From assembly GCA_002493595.1 (NCBI GenBank), contig DKZG01000034.1, forward strand, positions 1-59,521: DNA of 59,521 nucleotides, read 5' to 3'. The DNA comes from Ruminococcaceae bacterium UBA7080. Lineage in GTDB: Bacteria; Bacillota; Clostridia; Oscillospirales; Acutalibacteraceae. Positions 16,117 to 26,600 of this stretch are shown here, piece after piece. The stretch's first letter is position 1. Every line of letters starts with the position of its first letter. The translations under genes were made by a program, and so were the position numbers. The notes below the pieces were generated by a model. That model did no database searches. It saw only the letters and a program-made list of their open reading frames with translations, and had not been told where the DNA came from.

Positions 16117-16153
16117 AAATCCCCATAAGGCGGCAAGCCTTATGGGGATTTTT
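16117..16153. terminator. Bidirectional terminator between the membrane protein and SleB genes
   Basis: Perfect 14-bp stem AATCCCCATAAGGC (16118-16131) / GCCTTATGGGGATT (16137-16150), T-run on both strands. Confidence 0.88.
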
Positions 16154-16233
16154 AACACAAAGATAGCTAAATGAAGAATGATTTTTAGCAGCACTTTGCT
16201 ATCGTGCCTCAGCTAAAGAACCATCCTTTTTCT

Positions 16234-16944
16234 TTATTTGCAGAATTTATGGTCACCGATTACTCTTACAACCGGGCGAGAATGCATAAACGAGTCATTT
16301 GTCTTTTTTGCATTAAAATAATATATTGCACCGCCGGAAGGGTCCCATCCGTTTATTGCGTCAACTGCAGCACGTTTGGCCGAATCCGCTACTGCAGCAT
16401 ACCAGTTGGAGTCGTTAACGCAGGAAAATGCACCGTTTTGATAAACGACACCGCTTATAGAGTCAGGAAAGGAGGGATGTTTTACTCTGTTCAGGATTAC
16501 GGCACCCACGGCAACCTGCCCTTCATAGCTTTCACCCCTTGCTTCGGCACTGATAACCTTTGCAAGCAGCTGAACGTCGGAATTAGAATAGCTTGTGCTG
16601 TTTGATGAGCCTGAACCGCCGAGACCGAGATAAAGTAAAGTTTGCTTGCCGCATATACCATCGGCTGTAATTCCGCAGTTACGCTGAAAGGAAGTGACGG
16701 CTGATTTTGTTGCCTGTCCGTAAATTCCGTCAACCGAGCCTTTGTAGTATCCTAAGGATGAAAGTTTGCGCTGAATGGATTTGACCTCATTGCCTGTTGA
16801 ACCCAGTCTGGATACGGCATATGAGGTTTGTCCTGTATCAGATAATGCAAGATAGCCAATACCACCGATAACAAGGCCGCCTGCAAGAATAGCCAATGCA
16901 ACAAGCAGTGCAATAAAATTTCTAAACGCTTTATATACTGTCAT
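16234..16944 (-). CDS. sleB: SleB-type cell-wall hydrolase with peptidoglycan-binding domain
   Basis: A 236-aa exported hydrolase. An N-terminal membrane helix (about residues 9-33) is followed by a PG_binding_1 domain (GSTGNEVKSIQRKLSSLGYY to KQTLLYLGL), a Ser/Gly linker, and a Hydrolase_2 domain (VISAEARGESYEGQVAVGAVILNRVKHPSFP) with the family's catalytic Glu in SAEARGE. SleB and CwlJ relatives cut spore cortex, but this fold also occurs in vegetative enzymes, so spore use is inference. AAGGAGAAA precedes the ATG. It is downstream of a small membrane-protein gene by 25 nt. Confidence 0.9.
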   Translation of the reverse strand: MTVYKAFRNFIALLVALAILAGGLVIGGIGYLALSDTGQTSYAVSRLGSTGNEVKSIQRKLSSLGYYKGSVDGIYGQATKSAVTSFQRNCGITADGICGKQTLLYLGLGGSGSSNSTSYSNSDVQLLAKVISAEARGESYEGQVAVGAVILNRVKHPSFPDSISGVVYQNGAFSCVNDSNWYAAVADSAKRAAVDAINGWDPSGGAIYYFNAKKTNDSFMHSRPVVRVIGDHKFCK

Positions 16945-16969
16945 TTTTTATTTCTCCTTTTTTGCATAA

Positions 16970-17236
16970 TTATAAAAATGTATGAATCAGAAAGGACAGG
17001 GCAAAGCCCGCCAGAGCAAAAAGTGCAGAATTAAGAGCGATATGAAAAATTCGTTTTTTGCTCATTTTTACACGCGGAGGTTTTTGTGCAATGGCGGCAA
17101 GTGCTTCTGCTTCCTTTTGTAGTTTTTTCCTGTCAGCATTTTTATATTCAGGCTTTACAAAAAAAATTATTTTTTCAAAATATGGATTTTCTGTATTTGT
17201 AACCTCTAAAATTTGTTTGTTGACACCCTTAATCAT
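16970..17236 (-). CDS. Hypothetical C-terminally anchored protein
   Basis: An 88-aa protein with a charged soluble part containing a Lys/Ala/Glu-rich helix (DRKKLQKEAEALAAIAQ) and one hydrophobic helix at the extreme C-terminus (about residues 65-88), so a tail-anchored layout. I do not recognise a family. ATG 17236 is preceded by GGAAAGG at 12 nt, somewhat long; a TTG at 17266 would extend it by ten basic residues. It lies 25 nt before the sleB-like gene, likely the same transcript. Confidence 0.6.
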   Translation of the reverse strand: MIKGVNKQILEVTNTENPYFEKIIFFVKPEYKNADRKKLQKEAEALAAIAQKPPRVKMSKKRIFHIALNSALFALAGFALSFLIHTFL

Positions 17237-17655
17237 TTTAGATTTTATCCTTTCCTTTTTATACAATTAGTGTAGGTTTTTTATATGGTAAATATACTAA
17301 AATCTTTTTGTCGAAATTTGTGTAATATTTCAAAATTTTTTTCTTGACAGATTAATATTATAACGAAAAGTATAGTTGAAAAGTTGAAAATACATTGTGG
17401 AAAACCATGTGGAAAATGTTAAAAACTATGCATATTTCCCCTATAAATAGTGCTTTTTAATGTTGAAAACTCTATTTTAGCGCGAATTTTTTTAGATTTC
17501 ATAAATTTACACATAGTTTTCAACATTTTTAAATGTAACCCTTTTGCAATAATTTTTTGTGTAAATTGCTCTTTTTTACTTTCACTCTTGACAAAAAAAT
17601 GTTATACTCACAGTAAGTTGTGATAAACGGGTTTAAACGAAGGAGAATATCTGAA
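17237..17655. other. Gene-free 0.4-kb AT-rich region with repeated motifs
   Basis: No coding region is seen here. On the plus strand it holds AGTTGAAAA twice (17374-17390), TGTGGAAAA twice (17396-17404 and 17408-17416), ATGTTAAAAACTATG (17416-17430) and AATGTTGAAAACT (17459-17471). The last has a perfect 13-nt inverted copy at 17515-17527. An extended -10 (TGTTATACT, 17600-17608) probably serves the downstream glycosylase gene. Confidence 0.6.
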
Positions 17656-18474
17656 ATGATGGTAAAATATGAGGGTAATGATATAATCCTTGAGGATATT
17701 GACTGCCTGAATTTGGATTTAACTTTAGACTGCGGTCAAGCTTTTAGATGGGAACGGCAGAGCGACGGCAGCTGGAGCGGTGTTGTTAAAGGTGTATTCT
17801 TAAATATCCTTCAATGTGGTAACCGATATATTCTTAAGAATACAAGCAAAAAAGCATTGGATACGGTTTGGCTTAAATATTTTGATTTTGATAAGGATTA
17901 TGCCCAAATTTGTAATACGTTAAAGCAAGATGAACTTTTGGCTTCAACAGTTGATGAATATTACGGAATAAGAGTACTTAATCAGGACAGCTGGGAAGCC
18001 TTATGCTCGTTTGTAATAAGCCAGCAGAATAATATTAAGCGCATTAAAGGTATAATAAACAGACTTTGCCGGGAATATGGCGAGGAGGTTTGTGAAGGAT
18101 TTTATTCTTTTCCGTCTGCCCAAAGACTCAGTGAGCTGCGTGTTGACGATTTTGAGGCGCTTGGCATGGGTTATCGGGCAAAATATCTTGAACGCCTTTC
18201 AAAAGATGTTGCCTGCGGCAGAATTGATTTGAAAAAAATAAAAGCTCTTTCGCTTGAGGATGCAAGGAAGGAGCTTCTCAATATTTTCGGAGTGGGAATT
18301 AAGGTTGCTGATTGTGCACTGCTTTTCGGTTTTGGTTTTTATGATGCATTTCCTATAGATGTGTGGATGAAACGTGTTATGGAATTCTATCCTAACGGGC
18401 TGCCGGAGTGTTTTAACGGCATCGGCGGTATTGCGCAGCAGTACCTTTTTCACTGGGCGAGAAATAATTTGTAA
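17656..18474 (+). CDS. 8-oxoguanine DNA glycosylase/AP lyase (OGG1-like)
   Basis: Base-excision repair enzyme removing 8-oxoguanine. The 272-aa protein has an OGG_N domain (LDLTLDCGQAFRWE near residue 22) and a HhH-GPD domain. The hairpin FGVGIKVADCALL carries catalytic Lys216 and the PIDVWM loop carries Asp235, 19 residues apart as in human OGG1 (Lys249/Asp268). QDSWEALCSFVISQQNNI is also diagnostic. ATG 17656 has AAGGAG upstream. The rsmE gene follows after 14 nt, probably in one operon. Confidence 0.94.
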   Translation: MMVKYEGNDIILEDIDCLNLDLTLDCGQAFRWERQSDGSWSGVVKGVFLNILQCGNRYILKNTSKKALDTVWLKYFDFDKDYAQICNTLKQDELLASTVDEYYGIRVLNQDSWEALCSFVISQQNNIKRIKGIINRLCREYGEEVCEGFYSFPSAQRLSELRVDDFEALGMGYRAKYLERLSKDVACGRIDLKKIKALSLEDARKELLNIFGVGIKVADCALLFGFGFYDAFPIDVWMKRVMEFYPNGLPECFNGIGGIAQQYLFHWARNNL

Positions 18475-18488
18475 AAGGAAGCTTAAAT

Positions 18489-19211
18489 ATGCAAAAACTA
18501 TTTATTGATTTTGTGCCTGCGGGAAGGGTTGTTCTTAACAGAGAACAGTCGCGCCATATTGCCAAATCACTGCGCATGAAAGCAGGAGACATGCTGACGT
18601 TAACTTGTGGTGACGGCAGTGACTATGGTTGCATTATTGATGAAATATGTGACGGCGAGGTGATTTTATCCGTTTGCTATAAGCAGGCAAATAGCAGCGA
18701 GCCTACGATTAAGGCAAAGCTTTTTCAGGGAGTGCCTAAGGGTGATAAGATGGAAGATATTATTCAAAAATGCACCGAGCTAGGAATTTCGGAAATAACA
18801 CCCGTACTTACGCACCGTTCAGTCAGCAGGCCGGACAAAAAAGCGGCGGCAAAGAAACAGGTAAGATATCAGAAAATCGCTTTGGAAGCAGCTCAGCAAA
18901 GCGGCAGAGGCGTTGTGCCTGAAATTTGCGATATGGATACGCTTTCCCATGCACTTGAACAGGATGACAGTGATTTAAAGATTATCTTTTATGAAGGCGG
19001 AGGGGATGCGCTGAAGGGAATAATTAATGAAGATATAAAAACAGTGTCAATTTATATCGGGCCTGAAGGCGGCTTTGAGAAAACAGAAGTTGAGTTGATA
19101 AAGTCCAAAGGCGGTGTTGCCGCAACGCTTGGAAAAAGGATTTTGCGAACACAGACAGCTCCTGTTGCTGCATTAACAGCAATCATGCTCTTAACGGGAA
19201 ATTTGGAATAA
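18489..19211 (+). CDS. rsmE: 16S rRNA m3U1498 methyltransferase
   Basis: SPOUT-class methyltransferase that modifies U1498 of 16S rRNA using S-adenosylmethionine. The 240-aa protein shows the N-terminal PUA-like part (HIAKSLRMKAGDML), the KGDKMEDIIQKCTELGISEITPV block, and the C-terminal knot motifs IYIGPEGGFEKTE and LGKRILRTQTAPVAAL. AAAGGA precedes the ATG. It is co-oriented with the OGG1-like gene and followed by a terminator. Confidence 0.96.
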   Translation: MQKLFIDFVPAGRVVLNREQSRHIAKSLRMKAGDMLTLTCGDGSDYGCIIDEICDGEVILSVCYKQANSSEPTIKAKLFQGVPKGDKMEDIIQKCTELGISEITPVLTHRSVSRPDKKAAAKKQVRYQKIALEAAQQSGRGVVPEICDMDTLSHALEQDDSDLKIIFYEGGGDALKGIINEDIKTVSIYIGPEGGFEKTEVELIKSKGGVAATLGKRILRTQTAPVAALTAIMLLTGNLE

Positions 19212-19247
19212 AAACAACAACACAATAATCATATCTTAAATGAAAGA

Positions 19248-19280
19248 AACCCCATAGAAGGCTTTTGTCTTCTATGGGGT
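19248..19280. terminator. Bidirectional terminator between rsmE and the LRR gene
   Basis: Perfect 12-bp stem ACCCCATAGAAG (19249-19260) / CTTCTATGGGGT (19269-19280). The T-rich tail is stronger on the minus strand (TTTCTTT), where it ends the surface-protein operon. Confidence 0.82.
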
Positions 19281-19294
19281 TCTCTGCTGATTTA

Positions 19295-20626
19295 TTAAAA
19301 CATTTTAATTAATTTTGCATAATCTTTTGCATTAATATATCCGTCGGATACAACGTCAAGGTATTCGCAATAATTGCTGTCGCCTGTTTTCGCATTGATG
19401 CAGTCTTTAAAGAGTACGGTATAGCTGTTGGCACATACAGAGCAGGTAATTGTTGCTGTGCCGTTTCGGAAATCTGACAATGAATAGGAGTGGATGTCTT
19501 TCCAAATAATGTGAACACTTGTGTCGGCATCTACATTTACTATAGGTCCGCTCCAGCAGTCAAAGGTTTTACATTCAGGGGCATCAGGCAAATCCGGTGC
19601 ATATGCTTCTGTTGTATTATCAGCGAAACCTATACCTAAAAGTTGCTGATGTGCTTCATCGGCATAAAAGCTTATTTGATAGAAGTCTCTTGTTACATCA
19701 ATATGAACCTCCATATCAACTGCATTCTGAAGCCCTACCGAATAAGTATAGTCAATGCCGTTTGCAAATGCATCAACATTGTATGCAACAAATCCTGTTC
19801 CGATAAAGCCGTTGCCCTGATCGTTTGAGAGCGTGTTGGAAGTCATGCGCGTGTCATCATCAACAGTAAAAGGAATGAATACTTCAACCCCGTTCATTTT
19901 TGCTGATGCTGACACGGTTTGTTCTCCTATTTCTTCAGGGATGATGTTTGTTATAGCTGTATGGCTTAAATCAAGCGAAGACAGATGATTTGACTGACAT
20001 GCAAAGCTTTCAAGTTTTGTATTGTTTGAAAGATTAATGGATGTAAGCCGGTTCTGGTCACATCTGAAATCCATAAGATTTGGCAGTTGGGATACATCTA
20101 TGTTTTCAAGACTGTCTGCATAGCAGTGCAAGGTTGAAAGCTCATTCAGATTGCCGAGCGTAAGCGATGACAGCAGTTCGTTATCCGAACAGTTGAGGGT
20201 CATAAGCTTTTTATTATTTGAAACATTAAGTGATTTCAAATTGTTGTTGCTCATACATGTCAGCGCCGTGAGATTGTACAGCGCTGACACATCAAGCTCC
20301 TCAAGTCCGAGATACGTGCATCTGAGTACATTTAATGAGTCTGCAAAAAACTCAATTCCCTTAAGTGTTTTTATTGTGCCGTCTATTGCCAGTCCTGTTA
20401 TGGACATGACACTGACAGAGTTTCTCTCGTCTGCACTTAAATACCCGTTACGATCCTTGTCATATTTCTCTGATGCAATAATCTGCCTGAATACCGGATC
20501 AGGGAAATTTGCAGTATTAATCTCAACATTGTCGCTGCTGAAAGCGCTAAAGCTTATGCTCAAACAGCTGATTGCAAGTACAAGAGATAAAAACAGTGAT
20601 AAAAGCTTTTTGGTTTTACGGTTCAT
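19295..20626 (-). CDS. Secreted leucine-rich-repeat protein with EF-hand and half-dockerin loops
   Basis: A 443-aa exported protein. A signal peptide (residues 1-30) is followed by a canonical calcium loop DKDRNGYLSADE at about residue 56 and roughly seven irregular leucine-rich repeats at about residues 95-235 (LTSINLSNNTKLESFAC and similar). A beta-rich region with two WK/WS-type repeats comes next. The C-terminus DVVSDGYINAKDYAKLIKMF matches one half of a type I dockerin (D-x-V-x-DG-x-IN-x-x-D), while usual dockerins have two halves. AGGAGG overlaps the stop codon of the giant upstream gene, so translation is coupled. A role in surface binding is inferred. Confidence 0.85.
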   Translation of the reverse strand: MNRKTKKLLSLFLSLVLAISCLSISFSAFSSDNVEINTANFPDPVFRQIIASEKYDKDRNGYLSADERNSVSVMSITGLAIDGTIKTLKGIEFFADSLNVLRCTYLGLEELDVSALYNLTALTCMSNNNLKSLNVSNNKKLMTLNCSDNELLSSLTLGNLNELSTLHCYADSLENIDVSQLPNLMDFRCDQNRLTSINLSNNTKLESFACQSNHLSSLDLSHTAITNIIPEEIGEQTVSASAKMNGVEVFIPFTVDDDTRMTSNTLSNDQGNGFIGTGFVAYNVDAFANGIDYTYSVGLQNAVDMEVHIDVTRDFYQISFYADEAHQQLLGIGFADNTTEAYAPDLPDAPECKTFDCWSGPIVNVDADTSVHIIWKDIHSYSLSDFRNGTATITCSVCANSYTVLFKDCINAKTGDSNYCEYLDVVSDGYINAKDYAKLIKMF

Positions 20627-20637
20627 TTTTTACCTCC

Positions 20638-23600
20638 TTATTTTCTGGTGAGTGTAATATCAACAGAAGCCGTTGCAGTTGTTCCGTCGAGATTTTTTAT
20701 CGTACAGGTGATGGTGGTTTTTATTGATGCTGAAATAAAGTTCATTTTAGCTGCAGTTGTAGCTTCAACAAAACCGTTTTCGTCAACAGAAATATTTGTG
20801 CTGTTTGACGATGTGTAAGTTACTTCAACTATCGAATTTGCATTTTCCGGAGTAGGAAGATATCCAATCGTCATTCCTGTAAAGTTGCTGTATTTACCGC
20901 CGCAGGAATGAGAAATAGGTCCTGTTACAACTGTGCCGTCTGCAGTAAGAGCAATGGAAGTTGCAGGAATCGGAATATCTATAACATTAAATGTATATGT
21001 GTTTACCCGCTCTGTGTCGTAATCATCAATAGTGGTAACTGTCAGAGTAAAGGAACCGGATTCAGCAGTTTTTGTGATTGCTGCTGTATTTCCGTTTAGC
21101 TGAACGGTTACACCCTTTTCTTCGGTTACTTCAATATTTGTCGATTTAACCATTGCGCCGTCATTAAGCAGTACGTCAATTGCTGCAAGACCGGTATCGT
21201 CAGCCTCAATAAATGCGCCGCTTTCGAGTGCAGTGCCGTTTTGTGAAATTGTTACGGCCGGTGCAATAAATTCATGTCCTTCAAGTGCGGTTACAGCCTC
21301 TGTTAATACTGTGCAGGCAGTATCGATTTCATCTTGGCTTGCATAGATGTTGGCATAAACCTCCTGTGCTGTTTCAAATGCAGACTTGAAATCCATTCCA
21401 TAGCTGTAAGCATAATCCATATAATGAATAGCAGCAGCAGCGTCTATAGCAGCCTTAAGTGCGGTTGTATCCCAGGTTGTATATGCTTTTATCTGTGCAG
21501 TGTAGCCGCCGTCGAGGGCTGTTGCGGTAATTGTTGCTTCACCCTGTGAAACAAAGGTTACAACACCGGATGCATCAACTGTTGCAATGTTTTCATCACT
21601 TGAGATGTAAACGCAATCTTTCAGCGTTGCGCCTGTATTGAATTTTGGTGAAAGGGTAACTGTTTGAGCAGGTGCACCGTAAACCAATTCCTTGTCGAAT
21701 GAGATTTCGTTTACACCGATTCTTACGAAGGAAACATATGCGTAAGCAACCGCTTCCTTATCAAATACGTTTTTAATTCGGCAGGTGATTTTTGTTACGC
21801 CTGCAGTTGCCGTATTATTTGTCAGTATTCCATTTTCATCAATGGTAATATTCGGGTTTGACGACTCCCAGGTTACGGATGAATAAATTGAACCTTCAGG
21901 CTGGGCAATCGGCATAAGTACCACACTTTTGCCATTGAGTGAAACGCTGCCAGAGTAGCGAATAAATCCTTCATTTACAGAGCTTACATTGCTGTCCTGA
22001 TCAAAGCTGATTGAAACACCTGTTGAAGCAACGTACTCTACAAGTGATTGATAAGCATTGTCAAGCTTTTCGATCATTTGTCTTACTTCAGCCTGTGTTG
22101 CACGGTTATCATCAATCATTGTTTTTGCATCGGCAACAGCTGCTGCGAGCACATCAAGTGATTCTTGTGTATAAGTGTAGGAGTCCTTAACACTTTCAAT
22201 AAGGGTATAATATTCGTTTTGCTTTTGGGCAAGGGCTCTGAAATCTGTAAGTACTTTTACTGTAATTGAGTCCGTGATTCCGCCGTCACGTGTTTTTCCC
22301 GTAACGGTTGCAGTACCTTTATCAACAGGCGTTATCACACCGTTTTCGTCAACTGTAACCACGCTTTCGTTTGAGGAGCTCCAGTCGATTGTCTTAAACT
22401 CAGCGTTATCCGTTATGGTGTATGTAAGCTGCTTCGGATCGTCCGTTACATAGACTGTGGTTTCATCGTTTGTTATATCAAAAGCCTTAACGGTGTTATC
22501 CGACATAATCACATTTACTGTTCTTGTATAGGTTCTGTCATACTGGTCAACTATGGTAACGGTTATGTTAGCCCAGCCGCCTGAACTGAATTCCGTAGGT
22601 GTCAGCGTGATTGTACTGTTGTTAATATCCGACTTCATCTTTTGTGATGCATTAACAGTCCACTGAAGTGTTTTATACATAGATTCGCCGGGATTCGGAT
22701 TTGCTGTAAGCCTGATGAAGTTATATGAATTCCAGTTTGCATATTTACTGTTTGAAAGGTCTATTGAAAGTGCATTACTTGATGCAACACTTCCGCTGAC
22801 AACGCTGTTGCCTGAGCTTGTCGGGAGCGGTTTTTCATATGTTGTATATGTAATGTCAATTGTATTAACCTGAATGAAAGGATGTTCAATCATCTGTGTA
22901 TAAGCATCATTCAAAGCGATTGCCGCAGTGTCAATATCAGCTTGCGAAACCGTTTTATCATTCATTACAAGGTCGGCATTTTCATACGCATTTTTAAACG
23001 CAATTCCAAAATTGTATTCATATTGCTTATAATCGACATCTTTATATTGCTCAAGTGCTGCATAAAGTGCACTTCTGTCACCATCTGTTGAGACGATACA
23101 TTCAGCGGATATGCCGCCGTCATAGGATACAGCACGAACCTTCGTTGAGCCTGCGCTTATAAAGGTAATGGTTCCGTCCTGAGAAATTGTAGCAACATCT
23201 TCATTATCGGACTCCCAATAGTAATCTTTGATATCTGCTGCATTTATATGAAGAAGCGGTGAGCCTTCAGGCAAAACAGTACAGCTTAATCTATATGTTT
23301 CACCGATTGCACCGGAAACAGAGTCATCTGAGAGCTGCAGTCCGGTTACGGGGTTATATGCAAAGGATACCCAAACTGAATCTGAGAACGTATTTCCGAA
23401 ATGGTCTGTCACAATACAGGTTATATTGCCATAGCATGCCCTGTTTACGGTAGGTGAGCAAACCCCCTCGTTTGTTACGGAAATATCGGATGTGGATGAT
23501 ATCCATTTTACCGATGCGTAGGATGCATTATTCGGGTAAAGCCTTACATTTAAATCAAGCAAAGCATTGTTATATTTAATGCCTTCCTTAAAGAGATTTA

Positions 23601-26600
23601 CATCATATTGATAGAATTCTTTTGTCTGCTCTCCGTCAAGATAAAGCTCTATTTTCTGAATATAATTATATTTTTGGAGTTCCTTATATGATTTTTCAAG
23701 TGCATCAGCCATCTTGTCAACCTGGGCCTGTGAACTGCTTCTTTCATCAAGCATATTTTGTGCTTTTTCCATTGTGTCAACATATTTTGCCCAGCTGTCA
23801 GGATAATAGTTAATCGGATTAAGGGAAAGATCATTATACTGCTTAACAAGAAGCTCAAGTGCCGTGTAGTTTGTAACAACATTGACTGCACACTGTGCCG
23901 TAAAGCCTCCGTCATAGGTTGTGCAGTAGATGGTGCAGTCACCGCCGGCAACAAATGTAACTACGCCGTTTTGATCTACCGTGGCAATGCTTTCGTCACT
24001 TGAATGCCAGTAAACATCCTTGCAGCTTGCACCGCCGACTGTTTTATCCGGGGCAACAGTTGCGGTAAGCGTCTGTGTTTCGCCTATTTTTCCGCCTTCA
24101 ATTTTGTCCGTATTCAGTGTAATGCCTGTTACGGGGTTTTTAGCAAAGGTTAAAAATACCCTGTCACTCATTTTGTTGCCCATATAATCTGTAACTGTAC
24201 AGGTGATGATAGCAGATGCGGGATCATTGGATGCAGGTGTGCATTTGCCGTTGCTGTCAACTTTAACAGTGCTGTTGGATGATGTCCACTCGATGCTGCT
24301 GTACATTGCAGATGCAGGATTTACTTTATACGAAAATTTGCAGCTGTATTTTGTATAATTGCCAAGAGAGTCAACATTTATTGTAATATGATTGTTTTCA
24401 ATGTCATTTCCCTTGCTGTCGAGAATTTTTACTCCTGAGATACCTACAAAGCCTCCGACCTTATAAAAAGCATAGAGAAGTTCGTTTGCATAGGTGTCAC
24501 ATGCAGCCTGTGAAGCCATAGGTTCATCATAAAGCACGTAGTATGCAAGGTCAAGCTGCCGCATATATTCATTATAAAGTGTTTTGTTTTCGGCTGTTCT
24601 TTTTACGATCGTTCTGTCACAAATTCTTACTATATTTTGAAGTCTTTCCTTGTCAGGCTTTACGGTTACCTGACAGCTGTCGACTATTCCTGCGTCGGCA
24701 GATACACAGTAGAGTGTAGCTGTGCCGACATCCACACCTGTGAGAACTGCATCACTGTTATCGTTATTTTTGTTTTCAACCGTGAATACGGATTCATCAC
24801 TCGAATACCAATTGCATTTTCTGCACGCGTATGCTGCTGCTGTGAGATTTCCGTCAAAGGTCATACTGTGCGTTGCATCAGCTGTTTTTCCGTTTATGAT
24901 GTCAATGGCATCTTCATTAATAACGTTTGTTTTGGCATAATTTCTTGTAACGCAAACGGTTATGGTGTTTGATTTAATGCGCCCGTCCTCTGATGTTACA
25001 TAAACATTGAAGGTGTCGGCTACCTCATGACCTGCATTTTGCGTTATTGTTGCAGTGTGTGTATCGTCTGAAAGTGCATTTTTATAATACTTGTTGTCAA
25101 TTACCCATTTCAGTTTTTGATTTGTGGCATTTGACGGGTTGATTGCAGCGGAAATTATTGCACCGCTGCCGTTATAGCTTTCGCCGATTCCTTTTTTTAT
25201 TGTTGCATAGGTATATTCTTTGCCGTTAATTTCTACTGTATTAACGCTGTTAAGCTTGTCATTTCCGACAGCTGTTGCATTATAGGCATCCACAGCTGAA
25301 ATCTGAATGCTATCAATAGGTACACCGTTTTTAACGTTTAATGTGCCTATAAAAGAAGATATTTCATAAAAGTTTTGATTGGCAAGATAATATCCGGTAG
25401 ATGCTTTAACGGCTATGGTGCATTCGCCGCCGTCAGTAGCTGTATAATGACCTTTTGAGTCAATTGTTCCTATTCCGTCTGTAGCAGGAGTTTCGCTGTC
25501 GGCCCAGATGTAAATCGGGTTACCCTCTTCATCCGTACCGTTAAGAATACCCCAGTTGATATAAAGGTTATCGGATTCTGCAACTCGCTTTGGGTAGACC
25601 GAATAGGTGAAATCTGTTTGCTCACCCATTTCAAGATAATTTTTTCCGGTAATTTCAACATCGGAAAGGTATTTACCCATCTTGTTGCCCTTAACGGTTA
25701 TTTCATAGGATTTTTGAATGTTATTTGCAGCAGAGGTTGCATAAATAATACATTTTTGGCTTGAGAGAGCACCAAGCGATCCACCGGCATCACGACCTGT
25801 GATTACACCGGTTTTAGGGTCAACACTGGCGATTGATGGGTCGGAGGATGACCATGTAATATCGCTTGTGTCACCTGTTGTCGGTTCAATATCGGTTATT
25901 TCAAGCTGAATTTGTGCACCTTCGGCAACTGTGTTTGCACCTGCGATTTTAAAATCCGTAATAGGCTGAGCTTCAACTACATTAAATGTAATTGTGTCGT
26001 TATATACAAACTGAAGCACAAGATTTGAAATAATCTCAACTGCAGTTGCAGTAAGCTGAATGGGGTCTGCCACATCGCCTGCAATATCCTTAATTGCAAA
26101 GCAGACATCAAGTATAGCCTTAAGAACATTTCGGTTTATATCAATGCCGATATATTTAATCAGTATTTCTGCTACTTTGTCGGTATTGATAGTGCCTGTA
26201 TGGTCAAGCTGATAAATATAATTTACTAATTTAAGTATGCCGGCAATAATCTGTTCGGTGTCAGGAGATACCATAATGGTAACCGTACCGGTATTTTTAA
26301 ATGTTACAAGACCGCTGTCATCAACTGTAGCAATAACCTTACCTTTATCAAAGATCGATGAACTTTTAACCGAATAAACAACGCCGTATTTTAATCTGAG
26401 AGGAGTAGTTACTGCATAAAGCTGTGTTGTTGAGCCAACAGCCACAGTGGTATTAATTTGAGATTTATTTGTAATATGTGTTCCGTTTGGAAGGAAATTT
26501 GCATACCATTCTTCATTTTTTAAAACGCAAATCTGAACAAAGTCATCATCAAGCAGATTTCCGGTTGCATCAAAGAGCTGAACATGGATATTTGAATTGA

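Noticed and set aside
17344..17376. Promoter TTGACA (17344) with TATAGT (17371)
   Set aside because: The spacer would be 21 nt, outside the functional range, and no gene follows at once.
17396..17416. Replication origin
   Set aside because: Two DnaA-box-like 9-mers are present, but there is no dnaA/dnaN nearby and no long AT-rich unwinding run with further boxes; kept only as a motif cluster.
17588..17608. Promoter TTGACA (17588) with TATACT (17603)
   Set aside because: Only 9 nt between the elements; the extended -10 alone is more likely.
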